A stretch of DNA of 64,000 nt from Ruminococcus sp. Its GTDB lineage: Bacteria; Bacillota; Clostridia; Oscillospirales; Ruminococcaceae. Below the pieces are notes generated by a model. The model was not told the origin of the DNA, ran no database searches, and was given only the letters and a program-made list of their open reading frames with translations. The position numbers and the translations under genes were made by a program. Positions 42,477 to 50,076 of this stretch are shown in pieces. The DNA lies in the NCBI GenBank assembly GCA_017521805.1, contig JAFXDK010000038.1, positions 43,685-107,684 on the forward strand, read 5' to 3'. Within the stretch, counting starts at the first letter, position 1, and each line of letters opens with the position of its first letter.

Positions 42477-43967
42477 ATGGAAAAGAAGAAATTCAGTCTT
42501 ACGGGTATTTTTGCCTTCGTGCTTGCAATCCTCGTACTCGTTGTATTCATACCGCTTAATATGATTTTTTCATATTACGATAAAGTGTACGATATGACAC
42601 CCTCTGGAAAATACTCTCTTGACCCGATTACAGAAGAAATTCTCGATAAGACATCTGACAAGGAAATTGAGGTGTACTTCCTCAATACACTTTTCAATCT
42701 CAAAAATGAGCCTTTATGTCTCCCTCTTTATCACACATTTATGGAACTTGAAAAGAGAGACAATATCACGCTTACCTGCTTCAATCCCAACGAGGATACT
42801 GCTCTTGCAAACTCCCTCAATCCTACAGGTGCTCTTGAAGTAAAAGTAAACGACGTATTTGTGAAATGCGGAGACACTATCCGCCGCATATCAGGAAATC
42901 TTTTCCAGACAGATTCAAACGGCGGTGATGTATATGCCGGCGAAAATCTCATTGCAGGTGCTATATATCAGTGTACAACAGGAAGTCTCCCCACTGTATA
43001 CTTCCTTAAAGGCTACAGCGACAAGACACTTGATGGAAACTATTCATCTCATAGAGATATTATAAAAATGGACAACTATGACATTGAGGAACTTGACCTT
43101 GCAACTGTTGACAAAGTGCCAGATGATACAGCTATTATCTGTATTGCTGCTCCTAACCGCGATATAAGCGATTCTGACTGTAAAAAACTCAGCGATTATA
43201 TCGACGAGGGCGGTAAAATTCAAATGCTTCTCTCTCCCTGCGATACAGAGGGCAGATTTGAAAATATCGAATTCCTCCTTGCTAAATTTGAAATTGGTAT
43301 GGATTATAATATAATAAAAGAAAAAAATCCTAAGTGGATGCTTGAAAATCTTAATGGAGAACAAGTAGATAACTACTTTACAGTAACTTATCCAGCAAAA
43401 GCTGAAGATTATACCGAAGACCTCACTACAGAGTTAAATACAATTATTTCAACAAATTATGCTGACGGTTGGATTCCTGGTGTTTCAAATACAAGAAGTT
43501 TTTATGAACTCACTTCATCTGGAGCTATGATTGAAAAAGCCTCAATTATTGAGAATCTTCCCACGGATATGGACAGCGAGGAATATACCTGCATAAGCGA
43601 GCCCATGGGCGGTGACGCAATTACAGCGGCTGAGGCAAAGGAAAAGTCAAATCAGCCTCTGGTTATGGGTTATTACTCCTACAATAAGCAGACAAACGCT
43701 AAACTTATTGTTATCGGTTGTGATGAGCCTATAGACGATAATCTTACTATTAACACATGGGGAACACGTAACTTAATTAAGTTCTCAAACACATGGCTTT
43801 ATTCCAGCGATATCGACCTTGGTATCGAGAATAAGTCCAATTCATACGATACAATGGTATTTGCTGACGGTAACGAAGCTTCAAGAACAATCAGAATGTT
43901 CTTCATAGTTCCTGCTGTATTTGCAGTATTAGGTCTGCTTGTATGGCTGAAAAGGAGATATGCTTGA
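42477..43967 (+). CDS. GldG-like ABC auxiliary protein
   Basis: A 496-residue protein with an N-terminal membrane helix (about residues 10-30), a large extracytoplasmic GldG-type (ABC_transp_aux) domain, and a C-terminal membrane helix (about residues 470-490) followed by a basic end. It begins 6 bp after the permease and probably forms part of the exporter. The conserved SVEDPITxExL-like segment appears as SLDPITEEILDK near residue 46. Confidence 0.85.
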   Translation: MEKKKFSLTGIFAFVLAILVLVVFIPLNMIFSYYDKVYDMTPSGKYSLDPITEEILDKTSDKEIEVYFLNTLFNLKNEPLCLPLYHTFMELEKRDNITLTCFNPNEDTALANSLNPTGALEVKVNDVFVKCGDTIRRISGNLFQTDSNGGDVYAGENLIAGAIYQCTTGSLPTVYFLKGYSDKTLDGNYSSHRDIIKMDNYDIEELDLATVDKVPDDTAIICIAAPNRDISDSDCKKLSDYIDEGGKIQMLLSPCDTEGRFENIEFLLAKFEIGMDYNIIKEKNPKWMLENLNGEQVDNYFTVTYPAKAEDYTEDLTTELNTIISTNYADGWIPGVSNTRSFYELTSSGAMIEKASIIENLPTDMDSEEYTCISEPMGGDAITAAEAKEKSNQPLVMGYYSYNKQTNAKLIVIGCDEPIDDNLTINTWGTRNLIKFSNTWLYSSDIDLGIENKSNSYDTMVFADGNEASRTIRMFFIVPAVFAVLGLLVWLKRRYA

Positions 43968-45361
43968 TGAAAAAAGCGATTATTGCAATTGTTGCTCTTT
44001 TAGTCGCAGCGGGAGTATCTATCGGAGTTTTCGCCGCTGTAAAATCTAAAAGCGAAAAAGAAACAAAACAAGAGGAAACGGCTCTGGCAGATAAAACCCT
44101 CTTTGATTTTGACGCTAACGTCATAACAAATATTGATATATCCTGTACTGACGGAGATTATTCCTTTGAATATTCTAATGATGAATGGGTTCTCACAGAA
44201 CACAGCGGTACTGCATTCGACACAAATCAGACCGCAGTACAGGGTATAGTTACTTTTATGTCCAGTTTGCAGGCAGTTGAAAGCTATGGTGAAGTAAATG
44301 ACGAAAGCAAGGTGACATATGGTCTTGAAAATCCCTATGTTGTTACATTATCAGGAGATACCGAGCCATATACACTCTATCTTGGAAACGAGAGCCCTAC
44401 GGGTGATTTCTACTACGGCTACACCGACAAAAAGAATACTGTTTACGGTATTCCCTCATCTATTATAAGTAATATTCTTAAAACAAGATTGGAACTTAAA
44501 AACAGCGATTTCATTCCCTATGGAACAGATGATATCATAGGTCTTGAACTTGTCCGCAATGGTGAGACAATATACACTCTCGACTATAACGCAGAAGAAA
44601 ACTCATGGAAGCTCCCCGATAAATACGATATGCTATCGGTTGACCAGACAAAAGTAAGCAGTCTCCTTGCCGTAATAACACGACTTACAGCTGAACTTAT
44701 GCTCCCTGAGGACGAAAATGATATCACAACCTACGGCTTCGATAAGCCCATTGCCGAATTTATTGTAAAAGCCAATGACGGAACTGAGAAAACCCTGCTT
44801 TTCAGCAAATACGGTCAGCAGGCTGATATATACACATATGTTTACAATCAGGAGGCAAAACAGGTTGAAACTTTCTATGCAGGCGACCTGGATTTCATTG
44901 AAAAATCCCCTGTTGATTTCATAATGAAGAAGATTGAATGTGCAAATCTTCATGCTACTTCTGAATTTGAAATAATTAGTGATGACTTAAATGTTGAAAT
45001 CTCACTCAATGCCAACGAAGACTGGGCAAAGTATAAGGATAACGACATTGACCTTTCAAATGCCAATATACTGAGCTATTTCGAAAATTTCTTCAATAGC
45101 TTTGCTTATATAGCACTTGAGGAAATTGATGTTGACGCTTCCCCTGAACTTGAAAATCCCATTTTCACATCAAAATTCACAGATGTAAACGAAAAATTTA
45201 CACAGGTTGATTTTGTAACAGCTGACAACGAGGATTTCTGCTATATCTTTGTAAATGAGGAATACACAGGAACTCTTGCAAGCACTGAATTCATAAATGG
45301 TGACGATTCAGTATCAGCGGCATTTGAGCTTTTCTGCAAACAGGCAGGTATTGAAAAATAA
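43967..45361 (+). CDS. DUF4340 membrane-anchored extracytoplasmic protein
   Basis: A 464-residue protein with an N-terminal signal/anchor (about residues 2-24) and a large beta-rich outer domain matching DUF4340, which usually accompanies GldG-type ABC exporters. Duplicated segments of the pattern TYGLENP/TYGFDKP are seen near residues 117 and 253. The start at 43967 overlaps the upstream stop by one base (TGATG) with GGAG 10 bases upstream. Last gene of the operon, followed by a terminator. Confidence 0.85.
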   Translation: MKKAIIAIVALLVAAGVSIGVFAAVKSKSEKETKQEETALADKTLFDFDANVITNIDISCTDGDYSFEYSNDEWVLTEHSGTAFDTNQTAVQGIVTFMSSLQAVESYGEVNDESKVTYGLENPYVVTLSGDTEPYTLYLGNESPTGDFYYGYTDKKNTVYGIPSSIISNILKTRLELKNSDFIPYGTDDIIGLELVRNGETIYTLDYNAEENSWKLPDKYDMLSVDQTKVSSLLAVITRLTAELMLPEDENDITTYGFDKPIAEFIVKANDGTEKTLLFSKYGQQADIYTYVYNQEAKQVETFYAGDLDFIEKSPVDFIMKKIECANLHATSEFEIISDDLNVEISLNANEDWAKYKDNDIDLSNANILSYFENFFNSFAYIALEEIDVDASPELENPIFTSKFTDVNEKFTQVDFVTADNEDFCYIFVNEEYTGTLASTEFINGDDSVSAAFELFCKQAGIEK

Positions 45362-45368
45362 TATAATT

Positions 45369-45398
45369 ATGCTCTCCGAAATAGGAGAGCATTTTTTT
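45369..45398 (+). terminator. Terminator of the Gld-type ABC operon
   Basis: ATGCTCTCC (45369-45377) and GGAGAGCAT (45384-45392) followed by T residues, 8 bp after the operon stop. Confidence 0.92.
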
Positions 45399-45418
45399 GT
45401 TAAATCACGAATTTCCCC

Positions 45419-45447
45419 TTGCTTTTTTTCTGATTTTGCTATATAAT
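45419..45447 (+). promoter_or_regulatory. Sigma-A promoter of the DUF1846 gene
   Basis: TTGCTT (45419-45424), 17-base spacer, TATAAT (45442-45447), 31 bases before the start codon. Confidence 0.7.
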
Positions 45448-45478
45448 AATAATAGCGTAATTTATGGAGGGAATATCT

Positions 45479-46945
45479 ATGAACAGTAAAATCGGTTTTG
45501 ATAACGAAAAATATCTTAAATTGCAGTCAGAGCATATCCGTGAGCGTATTGACCAATTCGGAGACAAGCTTTATCTGGAATTCGGCGGCAAGCTCTTTGA
45601 CGATTTTCACGCCTCCCGCGTACTCCCGGGATTCAAACCTGACAGCAAATTGCAGCTGCTTCTGGAGCTGAAAGATGATTCAGAAATTGTTATCGTAATC
45701 AACTCCGACGATATAGAAAAAAATAAAATCCGTGGAGATTTGGGAATTACATACGATGTGGACGTTATACGTCTGCTGAATGTTTTCAGAAAAATCGGAC
45801 TTCTTGTAAGTTCCGTAGTCCTTACACGCTACGACAATCAGCCTACTGCGGACGCTTTTGCTGCACGACTTGAGGCTCTCGGGGTTAAGGTGTATCACCA
45901 CTACAATATCAAGGGCTACCCCTCTGATTTGAACAAAATTATCAGCGAGGACGGCTTCGGTAAAAACGAATATATCGAAACTTCAAGAAAACTTGTTATT
46001 GTAACAGCTCCCGGTCCCGGAAGCGGCAAAATGGCTACCTGTCTTTCTCAGCTTTACCACGAGCATAAACGCGGACTAAATGCAGGCTATGCTAAATTTG
46101 AAACATTCCCAATATGGAATCTTCCCCTCCGTCACCCTGTAAATATCGCGTATGAAGCGGCAACCTCCGACCTCAACGATGTGAATATGATTGACCCATT
46201 CCACCTTGAAGCGTACGGCGAAACTACAGTAAACTACAACAGAGATGTTGAAATATTCCCCGTTCTCAACGCTATGTTTGAAAATATTTTAGGGGAATCC
46301 CCATACAAATCCCCCACTGATATGGGCGTAAATATGGCTGGAAACTGCATAATTGACGATGAAATCACCTGCAAGGCGGCATCTGATGAGATTATCCGCC
46401 GCTACTATGTGGGACTTTGTGACCGCCGTAAGGGACTTATTTCCGACGATGAAGTAACAAAGCTGTCACTTCTTATGAAACAGGCAAATATCAATCCCGA
46501 AAGCAGAAAAACCGTTGAAGTTGCATTGAAAAAAGAGGCTGAAACAGGTGCTCCTGCCGCTGCTATGGAACTTCCCGACGGAACACTTCTCACAGGCAGA
46601 ACTTCTGACCTTTTAGGTGCGGCATCGGGACTTCTTCTCAATGCCTTAAAGCATATGGCTGGACTGGACGACAGTATTCTCCTTATGTCGCCCCACGTTA
46701 TTGAGCCGATTATGGATTTAAAGGTAAATCACTTGGGTAATAACAATCCCCGTATACATACTGACGAAACTCTCCTTGCGCTTTCAATCTGTGCAACTAC
46801 CGATGACAACGCAAAACGCGCTATGGAGCAGATTTCAAATCTCCGTGGCTGTGAGGTTCATTCCACCGTTATTCTCTCTCCTGTTGATGAACGTATTTTC
46901 AAGAGATTGGGAATTAATCTCACTTGTGAGCCGAAGTATAATTGA
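45479..46945 (+). CDS. DUF1846 family protein
   Basis: A 488-residue cytosolic protein of the DUF1846 family. Signature segments are SRVLPGFKPD (about residue 43), VTAPGPGSGKMATCLSQLYHE (about 180), KFETFPIWNLPL (about 206) and DMGVNMAGNCI (about 283). The PGPGSGK loop looks like a nucleotide-binding P-loop variant. The family is widespread in Firmicutes and structurally known, but its biological role is not settled. ATG 45479 has GGAGGG 7 bases upstream. Monocistronic. Confidence 0.9.
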   Translation: MNSKIGFDNEKYLKLQSEHIRERIDQFGDKLYLEFGGKLFDDFHASRVLPGFKPDSKLQLLLELKDDSEIVIVINSDDIEKNKIRGDLGITYDVDVIRLLNVFRKIGLLVSSVVLTRYDNQPTADAFAARLEALGVKVYHHYNIKGYPSDLNKIISEDGFGKNEYIETSRKLVIVTAPGPGSGKMATCLSQLYHEHKRGLNAGYAKFETFPIWNLPLRHPVNIAYEAATSDLNDVNMIDPFHLEAYGETTVNYNRDVEIFPVLNAMFENILGESPYKSPTDMGVNMAGNCIIDDEITCKAASDEIIRRYYVGLCDRRKGLISDDEVTKLSLLMKQANINPESRKTVEVALKKEAETGAPAAAMELPDGTLLTGRTSDLLGAASGLLLNALKHMAGLDDSILLMSPHVIEPIMDLKVNHLGNNNPRIHTDETLLALSICATTDDNAKRAMEQISNLRGCEVHSTVILSPVDERIFKRLGINLTCEPKYN

Positions 46946-46988
46946 AAAAACCGCATAAAGCCAACTTGACGGCTTTATGCGGTTTTTT
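46945..46988 (+). terminator. Strong terminator after the DUF1846 gene
   Basis: AAAAAACCGCATAAAGCC (46945-46962) and GGCTTTATGCGGTTTTTT (46971-46988) form an 18-bp perfect stem; symmetric A and T runs allow use in both directions. Confidence 0.93.
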
Positions 46989-47149
46989 AGTTATATCTAT
47001 ACATATCCAATTGTTTGATTTGCACAATCTCGATGTGCTTAAATTGTGTATTCATACAAATTCGTTTTTTACTGCAACAAAATGGCTCTAAAAAGGCACT
47101 ATATTATCAGAGGGCAAAAAATATGGTAGCCTACTGTCCGTCTTAGATT

Positions 47150-48340
47150 TTACATAATATCCTTAATCTTCGTCAGAATAACATTTGCCGCGTCGAATTT
47201 ACTCATAAGCTCCAGTTCTTCGTCGCAATCGGCTGTTATCATTGTAATAATATTTGTATCCGTGCCAAAGCCTGCTCCGTCTTTTTTAAGAGAATTAGCG
47301 CATATCATATCGCAGTTTTTAGAAATCAGCTTTTTACGTGAGTTTTCAATCACGTTGTCCGTTTCCATAGAAAATCCGCAGACAATCTGTCCCTCGCGTC
47401 TGTTTTCACCGATATATTTCAGAATATCCGTAGTCCGTTTCAGCGATATGCTCATATCGCCGTCTGATTTCTTTATTTTATGGTCGGCAGTTGAAACAGG
47501 GGTATAATCTGCCACAGCTGCCGCTTTTATGATAATATCCATATCATCCATACAACTCTTTACAGCGTTGAACATATCTTCCGCAGATTTGACTTTTACC
47601 ACATCCACAAACATAGGAGGCTCAACATCTGTATGCGCCGCTACCACAGTTACCTCAGCGCCGCGGAGCATTGCCGCTTTTGCCATAGCAAAGCCCATTT
47701 TTCCGCTGGAATGATTTGTGATAAATCGCACAGGGTCAATGCTTTCCCGTGTTGCACCTGCTGTTACAAGCACCTTTTTGCCCGTTAAATCCTTTTCAAA
47801 GGCAATTTCACGGAGGATATATTCCACCAGTGTATCTTCATCGGGGAGCTTTCCGTCACCAATATCGCGGTTTGCAAGCATACCTCTTACAGAATCAATT
47901 ATTTTGTAGCCGTGACGTTTCAGCTTTTCAATATTCTCCTGTACTATGGAATTGTGCAGCATATTGTGATTCATAGCAGGCGAAACAAGTATAGGGCATG
48001 TGCAAGCCATTACTGTTGTAGTCAGCATATCGTCGGCTATACCGTTTGCGATTTTGCCGATTACATTAGCCGTTGCAGGAGCGATAAGCACCAAATCAGC
48101 CTTTTTTGCAATTGCTACGTGCTCCACGCTGTACTGGAAATTGCGGTCAAATGTATCTATAAGGCACTTATTCTGTGTAAGGGTTTCAAATGTGAGAGGA
48201 TGTACGAAATTAGTGGCGTTTGCCGTCATTGATACGTGTACCTCAGCGCCAAGCTTCGTCAGCATACGTGCCACGTTGCACATTTTATAAGCGGCTATGG
48301 AGCTTGAAACTCCAAGCAGTATTGTTTTTCCTTTGAGCAT
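47150..48340 (-). CDS. coaBC: Bifunctional phosphopantothenoylcysteine decarboxylase / phosphopantothenate-cysteine ligase
   Basis: A 396-residue enzyme catalysing two steps of coenzyme A synthesis. The N-terminal flavoprotein CoaC domain (about 1-185) begins KTILLGVSSSIAAYK and holds His in ETLTQN...VEHVAIAK and the PAMNHNM active-site motif (about residue 120). The C-terminal CoaB domain (about 190-396) starts KKVLVTAGATRESIDPVRFITNHSSGKMG. The start at 48340 follows GGAG by 8 bases. coaX, the first enzyme of the pathway, lies 0.8 kb away on the opposite strand. Confidence 0.95.
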   Translation of the reverse strand: MLKGKTILLGVSSSIAAYKMCNVARMLTKLGAEVHVSMTANATNFVHPLTFETLTQNKCLIDTFDRNFQYSVEHVAIAKKADLVLIAPATANVIGKIANGIADDMLTTTVMACTCPILVSPAMNHNMLHNSIVQENIEKLKRHGYKIIDSVRGMLANRDIGDGKLPDEDTLVEYILREIAFEKDLTGKKVLVTAGATRESIDPVRFITNHSSGKMGFAMAKAAMLRGAEVTVVAAHTDVEPPMFVDVVKVKSAEDMFNAVKSCMDDMDIIIKAAAVADYTPVSTADHKIKKSDGDMSISLKRTTDILKYIGENRREGQIVCGFSMETDNVIENSRKKLISKNCDMICANSLKKDGAGFGTDTNIITMITADCDEELELMSKFDAANVILTKIKDIM

Positions 48341-48362
48341 TTTTATTCTCCTTGAAAAAGTT

Positions 48363-48659
48363 TTATGCCGCACTAAGAGGGTCTGAAACAGCCTCACACT
48401 CGGCAACAGTAAATGGGTCAATATCTATACAGTTTGCAGGGTCAAAGCAGCCTGACAAATCCCATGCCACCGTATCATTCATAACAGTCAGGGCATTTCT
48501 GAAAAAATCATAGTCTTTCAACCTATCCCATACACCGCCTTGTTCCACAAGATGCTTTACAGATACTTTTCTGATTGTTCCGTCAAGCATATAGGCATAT
48601 ACGGTATAATCTTCGCCTGCAACAGTCTGAATAACAACAGGAAATATATCGTTCTGCAT
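48363..48659 (-). CDS. DUF2442 family protein
   Basis: A 98-residue protein of the DUF2442 type, recognised from the Leu-Asp-Gly-Thr/Ile (LDGTIRKVSV) and WD motifs (VAWDLSG near residue 65). DUF2442 proteins are commonly paired with DUF4160 proteins, as here, and have been considered possible toxin-antitoxin-like or regulatory pairs without proof. ATG at 48659 has GGAG upstream, 19 bp after the DUF4160 stop codon. It ends 23 bp before coaBC, so coaBC may be read from the same transcript. Confidence 0.8.
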   Translation of the reverse strand: MQNDIFPVVIQTVAGEDYTVYAYMLDGTIRKVSVKHLVEQGGVWDRLKDYDFFRNALTVMNDTVAWDLSGCFDPANCIDIDPFTVAECEAVSDPLSAA

Positions 48660-48677
48660 AATTACTCTCCTTTCCAT

Positions 48678-48938
48678 TTAAATCAATGGATTTATTCTGT
48701 TCAACGGTTGATTCTGTTTTGAAAGTTCCCAGTTCTGCATAAGCTCATCACGATGTATTTCACACCATGCAAGTATCAATTTTATTTGTTTATTAGGCAG
48801 ACTGCCACGCATTACATAACCGTTCAATATATCAATCATCGCCTTCATTCCTGCATATTCAACGTGAAAATGAGGTGGATTATGGTCTGTATAGTACATT
48901 GTTACTCTTATTCCATAAAATAAACTTATTTCAGGCAT
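48678..48938 (-). CDS. DUF4160 family protein
   Basis: An 86-residue protein with the DUF4160 hallmark: MPEISLFYGIRVTMYY followed by Asp-His-Asn-Pro-Pro-His-Phe-His-Val-Glu-Tyr. The His-rich turn suggests metal or nucleic-acid contact, but function is unknown. GGAGG lies 8 bases upstream of the ATG. It is paired with a DUF2442 gene, the usual order. Confidence 0.87.
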   Translation of the reverse strand: MPEISLFYGIRVTMYYTDHNPPHFHVEYAGMKAMIDILNGYVMRGSLPNKQIKLILAWCEIHRDELMQNWELSKQNQPLNRINPLI

Positions 48939-49145
48939 TATAATTTCCTCCTCTGTCAGCACAACTTCTTACCTTAATTATAACATATTATCAGGATTCC
49001 CACAATGTACACATTGCACAATAAATCCTGTGTAAAATCGTCAATAATATTATACTGCCATAACTCAAAATAATTTCAAAATCTATAGATTTTAGGGTAA
49101 AAATATGGTATAATGTAGTTATACTCAAAATGGGAGGTATAAATT

Positions 49146-49916
49146 ATGCTTTTAGCTGCTGATATTGGCAATACAAATATTGTTTTCGGTTGTGTAAACG
49201 ATGACGATGAAATCGTGGTGTTTGAGAGAATTTCCACAAATCACAATGCAACTGCCGCGGAATATGCAGTTCTTATTAAGACGCTTCTGGAGATGAACAA
49301 CTTCCGCTGCGAAGAAATAACTGATGCTGTTATGTCCTCGGTTGTTCCCTCTGTGACAAATACTGTAAAAGAGGCTATCCGCAAGCTTTTCACGGTCGAT
49401 GTTATGGTTGCGGGGCCCGGAGTGAAAACAGGTCTGAACATACTTATTGATAACCCTAAACAGCTTGGATGCGATCAGGCTGTTGACGCTGTTGCAGCTA
49501 TAAATTCTTATCCCGTTCCTCTGATTATCATTGATATGGGAACTGCCACAACCATTTCTGTTGTTGACAGCAACAAAAACTATCTCGGCGGGCTTATTAT
49601 GACAGGTATGGGCGTTGCCGCTGACGCTCTCATTAACCGTACTGCTCAGCTGCCGAAAATTGATTTCGAGATGCCGCCTAATATTATCGGACGAAACACT
49701 ATCGATTGCATGAAAAGCGGTGCGCTGTTTTCAAATGCCTGTGCTATTGACGGCATAATCGAGCGTATTGAGGAAGAACTTGGCGAGCCATGCACCGCAG
49801 TTGCTACAGGCGGACTTGCTTCAACTGTTATTCCGCTCTGCAAAAAGACTGTACATATTGACAATAATCTCCTTATCCGCGGACTTACTATTATTTATAG
49901 GAAAAATAAAAAATAA
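49146..49916 (+). CDS. coaX: Type III pantothenate kinase
   Basis: A 256-residue cytosolic kinase that phosphorylates pantothenate, first step to CoA. ASKHA-fold motifs: DIGNTNIVFG (residues 6-15), GPGVKTGL (about 95), the catalytic Asp region LGCDQAVDAVAA (about 113-121), and IIDMGTATTI (about 130). Most CoaX have Asp-Arg at the catalytic position; here it reads Asp-Gln. TGGLAS near residue 218 completes the phosphate site. Length is normal. GGGAGG is 7 bases upstream. The terminator behind it is interrupted by a repeat insertion. Confidence 0.94.
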   Translation: MLLAADIGNTNIVFGCVNDDDEIVVFERISTNHNATAAEYAVLIKTLLEMNNFRCEEITDAVMSSVVPSVTNTVKEAIRKLFTVDVMVAGPGVKTGLNILIDNPKQLGCDQAVDAVAAINSYPVPLIIIDMGTATTISVVDSNKNYLGGLIMTGMGVAADALINRTAQLPKIDFEMPPNIIGRNTIDCMKSGALFSNACAIDGIIERIEEELGEPCTAVATGGLASTVIPLCKKTVHIDNNLLIRGLTIIYRKNKK

Positions 49917-49923
49917 TAAAAAT

Positions 49924-50048
49924 GAGCCTGATTTCTCAGGCTCAGAGCGTGTGGAAAAACGTAAATTTCGTTCCGAAATTGCGGACTGCCAAAGGCAGCC
50001 CCTACGACATACTTTTTCGACAGACTGCGAGCCTGATTTCTCAGGCTC
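49924..50048 (+). repeat. Repeat element inserted in a terminator, with 21-bp flanking duplication
   Basis: GAGCCTGATTTCTCAGGCTC (a hairpin) occurs at 49924-49943 and again at 50029-50048; the next base A is also shared. Between lie 84 bp of the dispersed family, with TTTCGTTCCGAAATTGCGG, the GGACTGCC/GGCAGCCCC hairpin and TTTTTCGACAGACTG. Only the second hairpin is followed by a T run (ATTTTTATT), so the original coaX terminator seems split. Confidence 0.8.
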
Positions 50049-50076
50049 ATTTTTATTATATAGGGGGTATTATGAA

